Part shown: positions 34,268 through 42,800 of the stretch, in pieces
Position numbering within the stretch: the stretch's first letter is position 1
Layout: every line of letters begins with the position of its first letter
Source of the DNA: CAYLLT01 sp964384465
GTDB taxonomy: Bacteria; Planctomycetota; Phycisphaerae; UBA1845; PWPN01
Length of the DNA: 64,000 nt
Direction: 5' to 3'
NCBI GenBank assembly: GCA_964384465.1
Contig: CAYLLT010000014.1
Span: 7,980 to 71,979, forward strand
The notes under the pieces: generated by a model
What the model was told of the DNA's origin: nothing
Seen by the model: only the letters and a program-made list of their open reading frames with translations
The model's database searches: none
Translations under genes and position numbers: made by a program

Positions 34268-34573
34268 ATGAGCCGATACCATCTCACGCCCCGCGCGAAA
34301 GAAGACCTAAGAGAGATCGCTTCGTTTATCCGCAAGGACAGCCGGCAGGGAGCGCGGAAAGTCATCCATCGCCTGCGTCTGGCCATGCGACGGCTGACGG
34401 AATTTCCATTGCTGGGACAGTTACGGAACGATCTGGCCGACGAACCGCTGCGTGTCTGGCCCGTTTACTCCTACCTCGTTATCTACCGTCCTGAAACGAA
34501 ACCCTTGCAGATTGTGCGGGTGGTACACGGGGCACGCGATGTGGAAAGACTCTTGAGAGGGGACTGGCAGTGA
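34268..34573 (+). CDS. ParE/RelE-family toxin
   Basis: The 101-residue protein matches ParE: YHLTPRAKEDLREIASFIRKDS, then FPLLGQLRNDL and RVWPVYSYLVIYRP, with a final IVRVVHGARDVERLL. ParE toxins usually inhibit DNA gyrase. Its stop codon overlaps the GTG start of coaB by 4 bases, so an essential gene is tied to toxin translation. Confidence 0.9.
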   Translation: MSRYHLTPRAKEDLREIASFIRKDSRQGARKVIHRLRLAMRRLTEFPLLGQLRNDLADEPLRVWPVYSYLVIYRPETKPLQIVRVVHGARDVERLLRGDWQ

Positions 34574-35193
34574 ACATTCTCGTCTCGGCCGGACCGACGC
34601 GTGAGTATTTCGACTCGGTACGGTTCATCTCTAATCCGTCGTCGGGAAAGATGGGATATGCCATTGCGCGGGAAGCGGCGACGCGCGGGCACCGGGTGAC
34701 GCTGGTGTCGGGGCCGGTGATGCTGGAGGCGCCGCGCGGCGTGAAGGTGATCGCGGTCACGACGGCGGCGGAGATGGCTGCGGCGTGCAAGGCCGCTTTT
34801 CGCCGGGCTGATGCGGCGGTGATGACGGCGGCGGTGTGCGACTATCGGCCGGTGGAGCGGCACCGGTTCAAGCTGGCCAAGAGCAACAAGCCGAAGCGCG
34901 TCCTGCTGGAGCCTACGGAGGACATCGCCGCCACGCTCGGCCGGCGGAAAGGTCGGCGGCTGCTGGTTGGCTTCGCCATGGAAGACGCCGACGGGCACCG
35001 CAAAGCGGAGCGGAAGCTGCGGCGGAAGAACTGCGATTTCATCGTGCTCAACGGCGCGGAGAATATCGGCGGCGACGGGGCGGTCGTGGAAATCTTCACG
35101 GCTGCGAGCGGCTGGAGCGAACCGATCCGTGGTACGAAGCGTAGTGTGGCCAGACGACTCGTACGGAAACTGGAAGATATGCTAAAATCCTAG
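34570..35193 (+). CDS. coaB: Phosphopantothenate-cysteine ligase (CoaB half of CoaBC)
   Basis: The 207-residue protein starts with GTG and carries the CoaB motifs NILVSAGPTREYFDSVRFISN and PSSGKMGYAIA. It also has a nucleotide-binding AAVCDYRP region, the lysine segment KLAKSNKPKRVLLEPTEDI (usual KIKK) and LLVGFAMED. It ligates 4'-phosphopantothenate and cysteine. It is separated from coaC by the ParDE-type module and lies in a 4-base overlap with the toxin gene. Confidence 0.9.
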   Translation: MNILVSAGPTREYFDSVRFISNPSSGKMGYAIAREAATRGHRVTLVSGPVMLEAPRGVKVIAVTTAAEMAAACKAAFRRADAAVMTAAVCDYRPVERHRFKLAKSNKPKRVLLEPTEDIAATLGRRKGRRLLVGFAMEDADGHRKAERKLRRKNCDFIVLNGAENIGGDGAVVEIFTAASGWSEPIRGTKRSVARRLVRKLEDMLKS

Positions 35194-35201
35194 CGGGTGA
35201 T

Positions 35202-35264
35202 CCGAGCCGCGACCGTAAGGGAGCGGTAATCCCCACGCACCGCTCCCTTACGGTCGCGGCTCGG
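35202..35264. repeat. Family B inverted repeat with perfect 26-bp arms
   Basis: The arms 35202-35227 and 35239-35264 are perfect inverted copies (ccgagccgcgaccgtaaggg...). Single or degenerate copies lie at 36409-36436, 42713-42777 and 60548-60573. It ends the coaB transcript region and might act as a terminator. Confidence 0.8.
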
Positions 35265-35325
35265 AGCACCACACCGAGGATTAACAGGGCGCCGGCCAGC
35301 TACGAAGTGAAAGGAGCGTGCTCCA

Positions 35326-36351
35326 ATGTCCAGTCTATTCGATTCGATGCGCGAACAACTGGGATACATGCTTTCGCTGCCGGAACGGACGATGCGGTCG
35401 CTGGCGGCGGTGGCGGGCGGGACGACTTCGCTGCTGACGGAAACGCTGGTACCCGAATCGCTTCGAGATACGCGCTTCTACCAGATCATGGTGGGCGATG
35501 CGCAGCGGTTCGTGGTCGAGCAGGTGGGGCAGGTTCAGTCCGCAGCGCAGCAGACGCCCGCGGAACCAGTCGATGAGGCGTTCGTTCAACGCAAGGTGGT
35601 GGGCGGAGCGCTGGAGGCGGCGGGGCTGTTCGCGATGCACCTGTCGCCGGTGTGGGTGTTTGCGCTGGCCAGCGATGCGGCCGCGGGCGGAGGTGTTTTT
35701 CTGAATCGGCTGGTCGAGCAACTCAAACGCAACGGCGTCATTCCGAAGCACACAGAGGTCAAAGGCTTGAGCGATCTGCTGGGGGCGATCCAGGATGCGT
35801 CCGGGCGGAGCGCGACGGCGGTGAATACGCCGCCGCTGACGCGGGAGGAATTGTCGAAGATGGCGGATGATCTGATTGCGAGCTATCGGAAGATTTTCTC
35901 GAAGGCGACGAACCTGGTGCCGCGGCTGGAGACGATCTGGCAGCAGGTGGAGCAGGTCGCCCGGCGGGAGAATGTCTCGGTGGAACGGCTGATCGGCGTG
36001 CTGACGGTGGACGTGGCGGAATGGGGCAGGCGCGGCATCGGCACCATCCTGGCGGTCGGGCGGGCGGGCTCGGACCTGGTCGGCGAGCAAATCCTGAGCA
36101 GCTACGGCAAGACGCTGGACACGATCAAGAAAGAGGGTCTGAACGATTACGTATCGAGCCGCATGAAACCGTTCCTACAAACCGCGGTCGAGCATTTTGA
36201 CCCCGGCAGAAAGACATGGACCGAAAGCATCCTCAATAAAAACAAAGCTGAAGAAGCGAGCACGGCACCGTCCGAAACCGCTTGCCCGGATGTGACCGCC
36301 GCCGAGACGGCTCCGCCACCTCCCCCACCCCCACCGCCGCCGGTGGCCTGA
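35326..36351 (+). CDS. Uncharacterised protein with polyproline C-terminus
   Basis: The 341-residue protein is largely helical, with no signal peptide. One weakly hydrophobic segment (AAGLFAMHLSPVWVFALASDAAAGGGVFL, split by Gly) lies at about residues 95-123. It ends with PSETACPDVTAAETA followed by about ten prolines. AGGTTSLLTETLVPESLRDTRFYQIMVGD near the N-terminus and YKxxx-type conserved helices suggest a real conserved family, but I do not recognise it. It has its own ribosome-binding site (AAAGGAG) and stands alone between repeats. Confidence 0.65.
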   Translation: MSSLFDSMREQLGYMLSLPERTMRSLAAVAGGTTSLLTETLVPESLRDTRFYQIMVGDAQRFVVEQVGQVQSAAQQTPAEPVDEAFVQRKVVGGALEAAGLFAMHLSPVWVFALASDAAAGGGVFLNRLVEQLKRNGVIPKHTEVKGLSDLLGAIQDASGRSATAVNTPPLTREELSKMADDLIASYRKIFSKATNLVPRLETIWQQVEQVARRENVSVERLIGVLTVDVAEWGRRGIGTILAVGRAGSDLVGEQILSSYGKTLDTIKKEGLNDYVSSRMKPFLQTAVEHFDPGRKTWTESILNKNKAEEASTAPSETACPDVTAAETAPPPPPPPPPPVA

Positions 36352-36408
36352 GAGGGTGCGTGAAAAGGCCTTTCAGAGCCTTGCGCGTAAGTTCACGGGC
36401 TGCGGAGA

Positions 36409-36436
36409 ACCGCTCCCTCACGGTCGCGGCTCGGAT
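36409..36436. repeat. Family B repeat, single arm
   Basis: The segment accgctccctcacggtcgcg and the following gctcgga match one arm of the element at 35202-35264 with one change. It lies in the 133-base gap between two convergent genes. Confidence 0.65.
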
Positions 36437-36484
36437 CGTTCAACAGCTTCTCACACACCCTCTGACAGGATGATTCACCACGGT

Positions 36485-37813
36485 CTACTGAGGAGAGGTC
36501 TGGACGGGTGCAGTGGCCGGGGTCCCTTGTCCGGGTGACTTCAGTTTTTCGGCGGCGCGGTCCTGCCGGGCGATGAAATCCCAGAAGGTCGAGTTTCGCC
36601 AGCCGGCGACCGGGCGGCCGTCGAGGAAAACCGCCGGCGTCGCCTTCACGCCCACCGCGTAGCCCTGTTCGACATGACGACTGACACGCTCCCATATCGA
36701 ACGGGTATGAATACGCTTCCACACGTCATCCACCGCGACGCCCAGGTCTTGTGCAAGTTCCTGCATGAACTGCTTGTTCTGGCGGGCGAAGTGAGCCTGC
36801 TGATCGAAAAGCCGGTCGTGGATCTTCCAGAACGCCGGCTCGCCGCCGATGGCGCGGGCCGCTTCGGCCGTCACGGCCGCCGCACAAGCCGCCACGTGTG
36901 CTTCGCCCATCACGTGATTGTTGCATTTCTTGTTCATCGGAAAGTGCTTAACCACCACGCGGAACGATCGCGGGTATTTCTCCTGCTTTTCCCGCAGCAA
37001 CTTGTTGGCTTCACGGCAATGCTCGCACTGCAAGTCCTCGAACACCACGATGGTGTGCGGAGCATCGGTGCCGCCGCGAACGGAGTCGTCCGGCTCCAGC
37101 GGGATTTCAACCCGCGGTTGACCCGTAAACTTGTAATAGACCGCCTGCCAGTCGTTGTCATACTCCTGCCAGCGGGCCTTAAATTCCTCGGCACTGGCAC
37201 GTTCGAGCCGCCGGTTAAATTCGCTCCAGGCAAAGGCCGATGTCGCGCCGGCGATCAGCACGGCGGTCAGGATGGAGATCAGCAGCGGCGCGCCGGTTGC
37301 ATCTCCCGCCGCTGATCCATGCCCCACATCCTCAGAACCGGTTAATTCCACGGATCGCCTCGGCCACAGCAGTATCGCCAGGACGAATAAAACGCCCGCC
37401 AGCAGGTGCGTCGTCGCGCACAGCGGGCACCACTTCGGGAGCTGGATGTACATGAAGTACGCGAGCCAGGCGGCAAACACGATGCCCGCGGCGGTCGCCG
37501 CCAGTGGAACCAGGTGCAGCCACCGCCGCTCCCAGCGCGGCCGCCCGATCACCAAAAACCACGAGCCGATGGCGGCGAAGAAGAACAGCCCCCACATCGC
37601 CGTCGGCAGCCCCCCCACCGTTGCCCATTCGCTGCCGAGCACTTCATCACAATCCGCGTTCACCGTTACGCGGCACGCGCCGCTCAGGAGCGGGTTTCCT
37701 CCCAGCTTAATGACCACATGGTGCTGAAGCAGAACGGCGCAAAGCCCGACGCCCGCAACCGACAGCATCACCGCCGCTGCGACCGCGATCGAACTGGATT
37801 TGCCGTCTTTCAT
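36485..37813 (-). CDS. Vitamin K epoxide reductase-thioredoxin (DsbA) fusion, copy 2
   Basis: The N-terminal half is a VKOR membrane domain. It has a loop cysteine pair (SGACRV and NADCDEV with SEWATVGGLPTAMWG), about five helices and the active CxxC in KWCPLCATTH. The C-terminal half (from about residue 250) is a DsbA-like thioredoxin domain with CxxC in DLQCEHCREANKLL and a cis-Pro-like ATPAVFLDG. Such fusions form disulphides in exported proteins, and VKOR reoxidises the thioredoxin with quinone. It lies 22 bases after a longer paralogue on the same strand. Confidence 0.9.
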   Translation of the reverse strand: MKDGKSSSIAVAAAVMLSVAGVGLCAVLLQHHVVIKLGGNPLLSGACRVTVNADCDEVLGSEWATVGGLPTAMWGLFFFAAIGSWFLVIGRPRWERRWLHLVPLAATAAGIVFAAWLAYFMYIQLPKWCPLCATTHLLAGVLFVLAILLWPRRSVELTGSEDVGHGSAAGDATGAPLLISILTAVLIAGATSAFAWSEFNRRLERASAEEFKARWQEYDNDWQAVYYKFTGQPRVEIPLEPDDSVRGGTDAPHTIVVFEDLQCEHCREANKLLREKQEKYPRSFRVVVKHFPMNKKCNNHVMGEAHVAACAAAVTAEAARAIGGEPAFWKIHDRLFDQQAHFARQNKQFMQELAQDLGVAVDDVWKRIHTRSIWERVSRHVEQGYAVGVKATPAVFLDGRPVAGWRNSTFWDFIARQDRAAEKLKSPGQGTPATAPVQTSPQ

Positions 37814-37835
37814 AATCGCATGCGCTCTTCAGCCG

Positions 37836-39446
37836 TCATCGAGTGAGCGATTTGAGAGTTGCGGCGGGCCGGCTCTGAGCGGTCACGGCCGGTGCCGTCG
37901 CCGCGGGAACCGGCAACTCCATCGGCCGCGGCTGGTTCAGGATCTGCTGCCAGGTCTTGAAATGGTGGGCCGTCAGGAGACGCTTGTTGTCGATGAAGAT
38001 GGAAGGTGTCGAGTCCACCATCAGATACTCCCGCTCGTTCTCCGTAAGTGTTCCCGCCGCGACCAGGTCCTTTCCGAGGGAAGCCCCTTCCGCGATGTCC
38101 GCTTTCACGCGCCGCATCGCCTCCTCGCTCTTCATGGTGCGCTTGAAGGCTTCGACATCCAGGCCGATCGCCTTCGCGTACTTCTCGAATGAGTGTGACG
38201 CTTTCCATTCCTCCTGGTTGTCGAAGAGCGCATCGTGCATCTTCCAGAACGCCTCGTTGCCGCCCAGTATCTGGGCCGCTTCCGCCGCCAGCGCCGCCTC
38301 GCACGCGGACACGTGGAGATTGCGCACCGCGAATGAATTGCAATCCGTGCAGATTGGCCACTGCTTGAAGATCACCTTGAGGCCGCCGGTTTTCTTCGAC
38401 AGCGGGATGATCCGGTCCATAAGCGTCTTCTCAAACTGTTTGCACGTCGGACACTGGAAGTCGCTGAAGAGGGTCAGCGTGTGCGGTGCGTCCTGCGGGC
38501 CCCTTACCGGGTCATCCTTCGTCGAGATCGACACGACCGGCCCGAGCTGCCACGCCAGGAACGTGTGCTGCCACTGGCTGTCGTAACGATCGTACGCTTT
38601 CTTGTAGAAATCACGGGCCATTTCGGCGTTCTTCAGGTCCGTTCGGAGCTTCTCGATGTCTTTGAATACCTCTTTGCCTTCGGAGAGCTTTTTGTACGTC
38701 GCTGCTTCCTCGTTCGCCGAAGAGAGCTTTTGGCGGAGCAGCTTCATTTCGGAGGATTCACCGCGAGACAGGGACGCCCCGACTGCCGACATGGCCAGCA
38801 CGGCCACGACGGGTGTCACCGTCAGCATCCACCAGTGCGGCCAATCGTGGGCGACGGCCGGTTCGGACCGTATCGGCGAGAAGAGGGAGCTCCCCTCAGG
38901 CGCAGACGGTGTAGGCGCTGCATCAAGATCCACCACCCGCGCTCGCCGCGGCCACAACAGCAGAACGCACACGAATATCAGCAGGTTCAACAGGTGAACC
39001 GCCGCACATAATGGGCACCATTTCGGCAGTTTCGACATCTGCGCGAGGAGGAAGACGCTGACCCACAAACCGCACGCGGTGATACAAGCAATAAATATGT
39101 GCGACCAGATACGCGACCGGCTCACACTGCCGATCAGGGCGAACCAGCAGATCAATGCGATGAAATAGTACAGCCCCACGAGCGCGGTCGGGATCTCCAG
39201 CTCGCCGAGAGGTATCGTTCCCCATTGGCTGCTGATCACCTCATCACAACCCGCTTTGGGCAGCGCGGCGGTGCAGACTTCGTCCAGGATGGATTTCTCT
39301 TGCGGAGCGGCCGCCACCTTCTGGCCGGCGCCTTGGCGAGCGGACTCCACGTGTTTGAGCACCAGGTGATGGCTGATCCAGATGCCCAGCGCACAAAATG
39401 CGACGGCGGCAAGGCGGACGAGCAGGCGGCCCAACGGTGATCTCAA
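37836..39446 (-). CDS. Vitamin K epoxide reductase-thioredoxin (DsbA) fusion, copy 1
   Basis: The 536-residue protein has the same plan as its neighbour. The VKOR domain has loop cysteines in EVCTAALPKAGCDEVISSQWG and CxxC in KWCPLCAAVH. The thioredoxin domain has CxxC in DFQCPTCKQFE and a late STPSIFIDN. Between them lies an extra charged helical stretch of about 70 residues (ESSEMKLLRQKLSSANEEA... to KNAEMARDFYKKAY), likely a coiled coil that could space or dimerise the two domains. Its different thioredoxin CxxC (CPTC against CEHC) suggests another redox potential or client set. Confidence 0.9.
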   Translation of the reverse strand: MRSPLGRLLVRLAAVAFCALGIWISHHLVLKHVESARQGAGQKVAAAPQEKSILDEVCTAALPKAGCDEVISSQWGTIPLGELEIPTALVGLYYFIALICWFALIGSVSRSRIWSHIFIACITACGLWVSVFLLAQMSKLPKWCPLCAAVHLLNLLIFVCVLLLWPRRARVVDLDAAPTPSAPEGSSLFSPIRSEPAVAHDWPHWWMLTVTPVVAVLAMSAVGASLSRGESSEMKLLRQKLSSANEEAATYKKLSEGKEVFKDIEKLRTDLKNAEMARDFYKKAYDRYDSQWQHTFLAWQLGPVVSISTKDDPVRGPQDAPHTLTLFSDFQCPTCKQFEKTLMDRIIPLSKKTGGLKVIFKQWPICTDCNSFAVRNLHVSACEAALAAEAAQILGGNEAFWKMHDALFDNQEEWKASHSFEKYAKAIGLDVEAFKRTMKSEEAMRRVKADIAEGASLGKDLVAAGTLTENEREYLMVDSTPSIFIDNKRLLTAHHFKTWQQILNQPRPMELPVPAATAPAVTAQSRPAATLKSLTR

Positions 39447-39506
39447 GGTTCAAATCCTCCGATCTGCCCGCTGTTTGCAGCGGCCATGCACGTCCCCTAC
39501 ACTCCC

Positions 39507-40283
39507 ATGTCCATGAAGCCGAGAGTCATCATCCTGCGCACGGCGGGCACCAACTGTGACGAGGAGACCGCCCATGCCTGGCAACTGGCCGGGGCCGAAC
39601 CGGAGCGGGTCCACGTCCAAGCGCTCATCGAACGGCCACAATCGCTCAAACAGTTCGCGATTTTAACGATCCCCGGCGGTTTCAGCTACGGCGACGACAT
39701 CTCCGCGGGCAAAATCCTCGCCAGCGAGCTGGTCCATCACCTCGGCGATGCCCTCCGCGATTTCGTGGCGGACGGCAAACTTATTCTGGGCATTTGTAAC
39801 GGATTTCAGGTGCTGGTCAAGGCGGGCCTGCTGCCGGGCGGGTCGCCGGGCCGGCCGCTGGTCACGCTGACGCAGAACGATTCGGCCCGCTTCGAGGCCC
39901 GCTGGGTGCATCTGCGATCGTCGAGCCGGGCCGGCGCGTTTCTGCCCGCCGACCGCATCATCACGCTGCCCATCGCCCACGGCGAAGGCAAACTGGTAAC
40001 GGACGACGACGCAGCCCGCGAACGGCTCCGCAGCGGCGGCCACATCGCGCTCACGTATTGCGATTCCGCCGGAAATCCGGGCCCCTATCCCATCAACCCC
40101 AACGGCAGCGAAGCGGAAATCGCCGGCCTCTGCGATGACACCGGCCGGATTCTCGGCCTCATGCCGCATCCCGAACGCTTCGTTCATCCCACGCAGCACC
40201 CGGAGTGGACGCGACTGCCCGGCGATCGCGCTGACGGCCGAATCTTTTTCGAGTCGGCGGTGGCGTGGATCAAAACGCACTGA
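39507..40283 (+). CDS. purQ: Phosphoribosylformylglycinamidine synthase subunit PurQ
   Basis: This is the glutaminase subunit that feeds ammonia to PurL in purine synthesis. The class I glutamine amidotransferase triad is visible: Cys in LGICNGFQVL and His/Glu in LMPHPERF. The N-terminus KPRVIILRTAGTNCDEET is characteristic of PurQ. Starts at 39486, 39507 and 39513 are all possible; homologues begin close to KPRVI. Its 3' end overlaps the convergent zinc-ribbon protein gene by 14 bases. Confidence 0.93.
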   Translation: MSMKPRVIILRTAGTNCDEETAHAWQLAGAEPERVHVQALIERPQSLKQFAILTIPGGFSYGDDISAGKILASELVHHLGDALRDFVADGKLILGICNGFQVLVKAGLLPGGSPGRPLVTLTQNDSARFEARWVHLRSSSRAGAFLPADRIITLPIAHGEGKLVTDDDAARERLRSGGHIALTYCDSAGNPGPYPINPNGSEAEIAGLCDDTGRILGLMPHPERFVHPTQHPEWTRLPGDRADGRIFFESAVAWIKTH

Positions 40284-41109
40284 TAATTCCGATTTCCAGC
40301 CAGAAGAGCAAGATACCGAGCACGATCGCTCCGATGCCGATGATCGGAATCAGGAAGATGACGCCGATGCGGCCCCACGACGGCAGACCGCGCGCGGCAA
40401 TGGCAGTTCCCAGGCAGAACCACCACCACAAGAGCGTCAGAAGCGGTGTCCCATAAAGGATGACGACGGAGACTATGGAGAGCCACATCCACGCTGGGGA
40501 ATTTATGCGTTGTCGTGCCATGATTTGATTGAGAAGGGGAAAAGGACAAAGAAATACAATCGTGACGAGCAGATGTGTCGAAAAACAGTTGCACAGCGTT
40601 CGCCAGAAGCGGAGCCGGGCATGTAAAGGGACCGCCCGCGGCTCCACGTATCGCGAGAGCAGCCAAGCAATGAGGAATTCGCAAGCCGCCGGCGCGATCA
40701 GCAGTGGAATGGGAATAAAGAGGAATATGATGATGCCCTCGCCATGCCGCGAGAAGGCGATGACGAGAGCGAAGAATAACATCCCCAGGGGCAGGAACAG
40801 CGTTTGAATCATGCCGTGCCAGAAGGCTTGAGCTCGCAGAGCCAGCGGGGGCAGATCCTTCGCCAGACGCGTCGGGCGGAATAGACTGTGCCGGAACAGC
40901 TCCCAGTAGCCGCCGCCATCGCGGCGAGGGCCGAACGTCAGCGGTAAGTCTCCACACGTCCATCTCCTCAACCGATCGGGATCGAATGGTTCTCCACACT
41001 CGGGGCAGCGGTTCTCCGCCAGACCGGTCAGGCTGTAGTCGCAGTCGGGACAGAACATCTCCGGCTGCGATTCCGGGGCTGATTCCAAATTTGAAATATC
41101 AAATCTCAA
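40270..41109 (-). CDS. Membrane protein with N-terminal zinc ribbon
   Basis: Residues 19-42 hold a zinc ribbon of the form FCPDCDYSLTGL then RCPECGEPF, a pairing seen over and over in Planctomycetota membrane proteins of unknown role. Four to five membrane helices follow (for example FLPLGMLFFALVIAF, IIIFLFIPIPLLIAP and IGVIFLIPIIGIGAIVLGI). The first ten residues (MRFDISNLES) are encoded by an A/T-rich tandem repeat (41083-41121), so the start is uncertain. Confidence 0.7.
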   Translation of the reverse strand: MRFDISNLESAPESQPEMFCPDCDYSLTGLAENRCPECGEPFDPDRLRRWTCGDLPLTFGPRRDGGGYWELFRHSLFRPTRLAKDLPPLALRAQAFWHGMIQTLFLPLGMLFFALVIAFSRHGEGIIIFLFIPIPLLIAPAACEFLIAWLLSRYVEPRAVPLHARLRFWRTLCNCFSTHLLVTIVFLCPFPLLNQIMARQRINSPAWMWLSIVSVVILYGTPLLTLLWWWFCLGTAIAARGLPSWGRIGVIFLIPIIGIGAIVLGILLFWLEIGIISAF

Positions 41110-41121
41110 ATTTCAAATCTC
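41083..41121. repeat. A/T-rich short tandem repeat (caaattt / gaaat units)
   Basis: Repeated caaat/gaaat units (ccaaatttgaaatatcaaat and so on) cover the 5' end of the zinc-ribbon protein gene. Its composition stands out sharply from the GC-rich surroundings. Confidence 0.6.
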
Positions 41122-41135
41122 ATGGTGCGGCTCGC

Positions 41136-41279
41136 GATCCGAACCCCCGACGCAAGTCGGGGGCCGCATGCCTCACGTGCTCGGCCCCTCACTTGCGTGA
41201 GGGGTTCGGATCGGGCTCCCTCAATTGCGTGAGGGGTTGGTATCGCTCATGCCCCTCACTTGCGTGAGGGGTTCGGACG
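41136..41279. repeat. Family A repeat cluster upstream of the hslU 3' end
   Basis: The 173-base gap holds at least three hairpin units of family A: cccccgac-gcaa-gtcggggg, cccctcac-ttgc-gtgagggg and further cctcaattgcgtgagg / cccctcacttgcgtgagggg copies. Each unit is followed by the family's ttcgga or ttggta flank. The stems differ from other copies but always pair. Confidence 0.75.
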
Positions 41280-41282
41280 GCG

Positions 41283-42626
41283 TTACAGAATGAACCGGCT
41301 CAGGTCCTCATCCTTGTAAATGCCGGTCAGGCGGCGGCGGACTTCGGCGGCGTCGATGCGGACGTTATCGCCCGAGCGCTCGGGGGCTTCGAACGAGAGC
41401 GGTTCGAGCACTTTTTCCATGATCGTGTACAGCCGCCGGGCGCCGATGTTCAGCGTGGTCTTGTTCACGTGGAAGGCGATCTCGGCCATGGCGTCGATGG
41501 CGTCGGGCGTGAATTCCAGTTTGACGCCCTCGGTGGCCATGAGCGCGACCTGCTGGCGGGTCAGCGCGTTCTGCGGCTGCGTGAGGATGCGGATAAAGTC
41601 CTCCTTGGTCAGGTCGCCCAGTTCGACGCGGATGGGGAAGCGGCCCTGCAACTCGGGCATGAGGTCGGCGGGCTTGGCGGTGTGGAACGCGCCGGCGGCG
41701 ATGAAGAGAATGTGATCGGTGTGCACCACGCCGTAGCGCGTGCTGACCGTCGAGCCTTCGACGATGGGCAGCAGGTCGCGCTGCACGCCCTGACGTGAGA
41801 CGTCGGGGCCGTGGGCGGTGCCGGTGGTGGTAATTTTGTCGAGTTCATCGATGAATACGATGCCGCTGTTTTCCGTGCGGCGGATGGCCAGCTCGGTCAC
41901 TTTTTCGCGGTCGATGAGCTGATCGACGGACTGCTGGAACAGGAATTTGCGGGCTTCGCGGAGCGGAAGGCGACGGCTCTTGGACTGCTGCGGGATGAGC
42001 TTCTCGAAAAAGTTCTGCACCTCGGGGTCGAGCTGATCCACGCCGATGGTCGCCATCATGCCGACCGGCATCGCTTTTTCCTCGGCGGTGATCTCCACGT
42101 CGCGGTCGTCGAATTCCCCGGCCCGCAGTCGCTGGCGGAACTTCTCTCGCGTGCGGTGCCGCTGCTGGGCAGGCTCACTGTTGGGGTCTTCGCTGAAACG
42201 GTCCTTGTCGCTGGTCGGCAGGAGCGTGTCGAGCAGGCGCTCTTCCGTGACCCGCTCGGCCTCCTGCCGCACGACCTCGGTCTGCTCCTCGCGGACCATG
42301 TGGATCGCGAGGTCGAGCAGATCGCGGATCATGCTCTCCACGTCGCGGCCGTGGTAACCCACCTCGGTATACTTGGTCGCTTCGACCTTGACGAACGGGG
42401 CGTTGACCAGCTTGGCCAGCCGCCGGGCGATCTCAGTCTTGCCCACGCCGGTGGGGCCGATCATGAGAATGTTCTTGGGGCCAACCTCAGCCCGCATCGA
42501 CTCGGGCAGTTGCTGCCGCCGCCAGCGGTTTCGCACCGCCACCGCCACCGCGCGCTTGGCATCGTCCTGGCCGATGATGTACTGGTCCAGGGCTTCAACG
42601 ATCTGTTTGGGCGTCAGATTTTCCAT
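41283..42626 (-). CDS. hslU: ATP-dependent protease ATPase subunit HslU
   Basis: The AAA+ unfoldase has the Walker A motif GPTGVGKTE, the pore loop GYHGRDVESMI (GYVG type) and Walker B IVFIDELDKI. A long I-domain (about residues 110-245) follows between them. The C-terminus LSRFIL is the tail that inserts into HslV. It is 447 residues, as usual. The partner peptidase gene hslV, normally directly upstream, is not adjacent; a repeat and a FAD oxidoreductase occupy that place. Confidence 0.95.
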   Translation of the reverse strand: MENLTPKQIVEALDQYIIGQDDAKRAVAVAVRNRWRRQQLPESMRAEVGPKNILMIGPTGVGKTEIARRLAKLVNAPFVKVEATKYTEVGYHGRDVESMIRDLLDLAIHMVREEQTEVVRQEAERVTEERLLDTLLPTSDKDRFSEDPNSEPAQQRHRTREKFRQRLRAGEFDDRDVEITAEEKAMPVGMMATIGVDQLDPEVQNFFEKLIPQQSKSRRLPLREARKFLFQQSVDQLIDREKVTELAIRRTENSGIVFIDELDKITTTGTAHGPDVSRQGVQRDLLPIVEGSTVSTRYGVVHTDHILFIAAGAFHTAKPADLMPELQGRFPIRVELGDLTKEDFIRILTQPQNALTRQQVALMATEGVKLEFTPDAIDAMAEIAFHVNKTTLNIGARRLYTIMEKVLEPLSFEAPERSGDNVRIDAAEVRRRLTGIYKDEDLSRFIL

Positions 42627-42712
42627 TGTTGCATAGTCTAACCCGGTCGCGTGCGACGGGGGAGGGGCGGCACGCGGCGGCAGTGGTTCAGTTTCGACCG
42701 CGGGAGAGTTTT

Positions 42713-42777
42713 ATCCGACCGCGATCGTATGGGAGCGGTATCACCCTTGCCCGCTCCCTTACGGTCGCGGATCGGAT
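42713..42777. repeat. Family B inverted repeat (degenerate)
   Basis: An outward copy atccgaccgcgatcgtatgg and an inverted copy cccttacggtcgcggatcgg flank a 12-base centre. It lies in the 174-base gap between the FAD oxidoreductase and hslU. Confidence 0.7.
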
Positions 42778-42800
42778 TTCAATCTGACCCACTATTGCCG

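Noticed and set aside
33903..34569. A frameshift or misassembly explaining the separated CoaB and CoaC
   Set aside because: The gap holds a complete antitoxin-toxin pair with a promoter, and coaB has its own GTG start in a 4-base overlap.
41136..41279. Repeat cluster as a CRISPR array
   Set aside because: The units are palindromes of differing stems with no uniform spacers.
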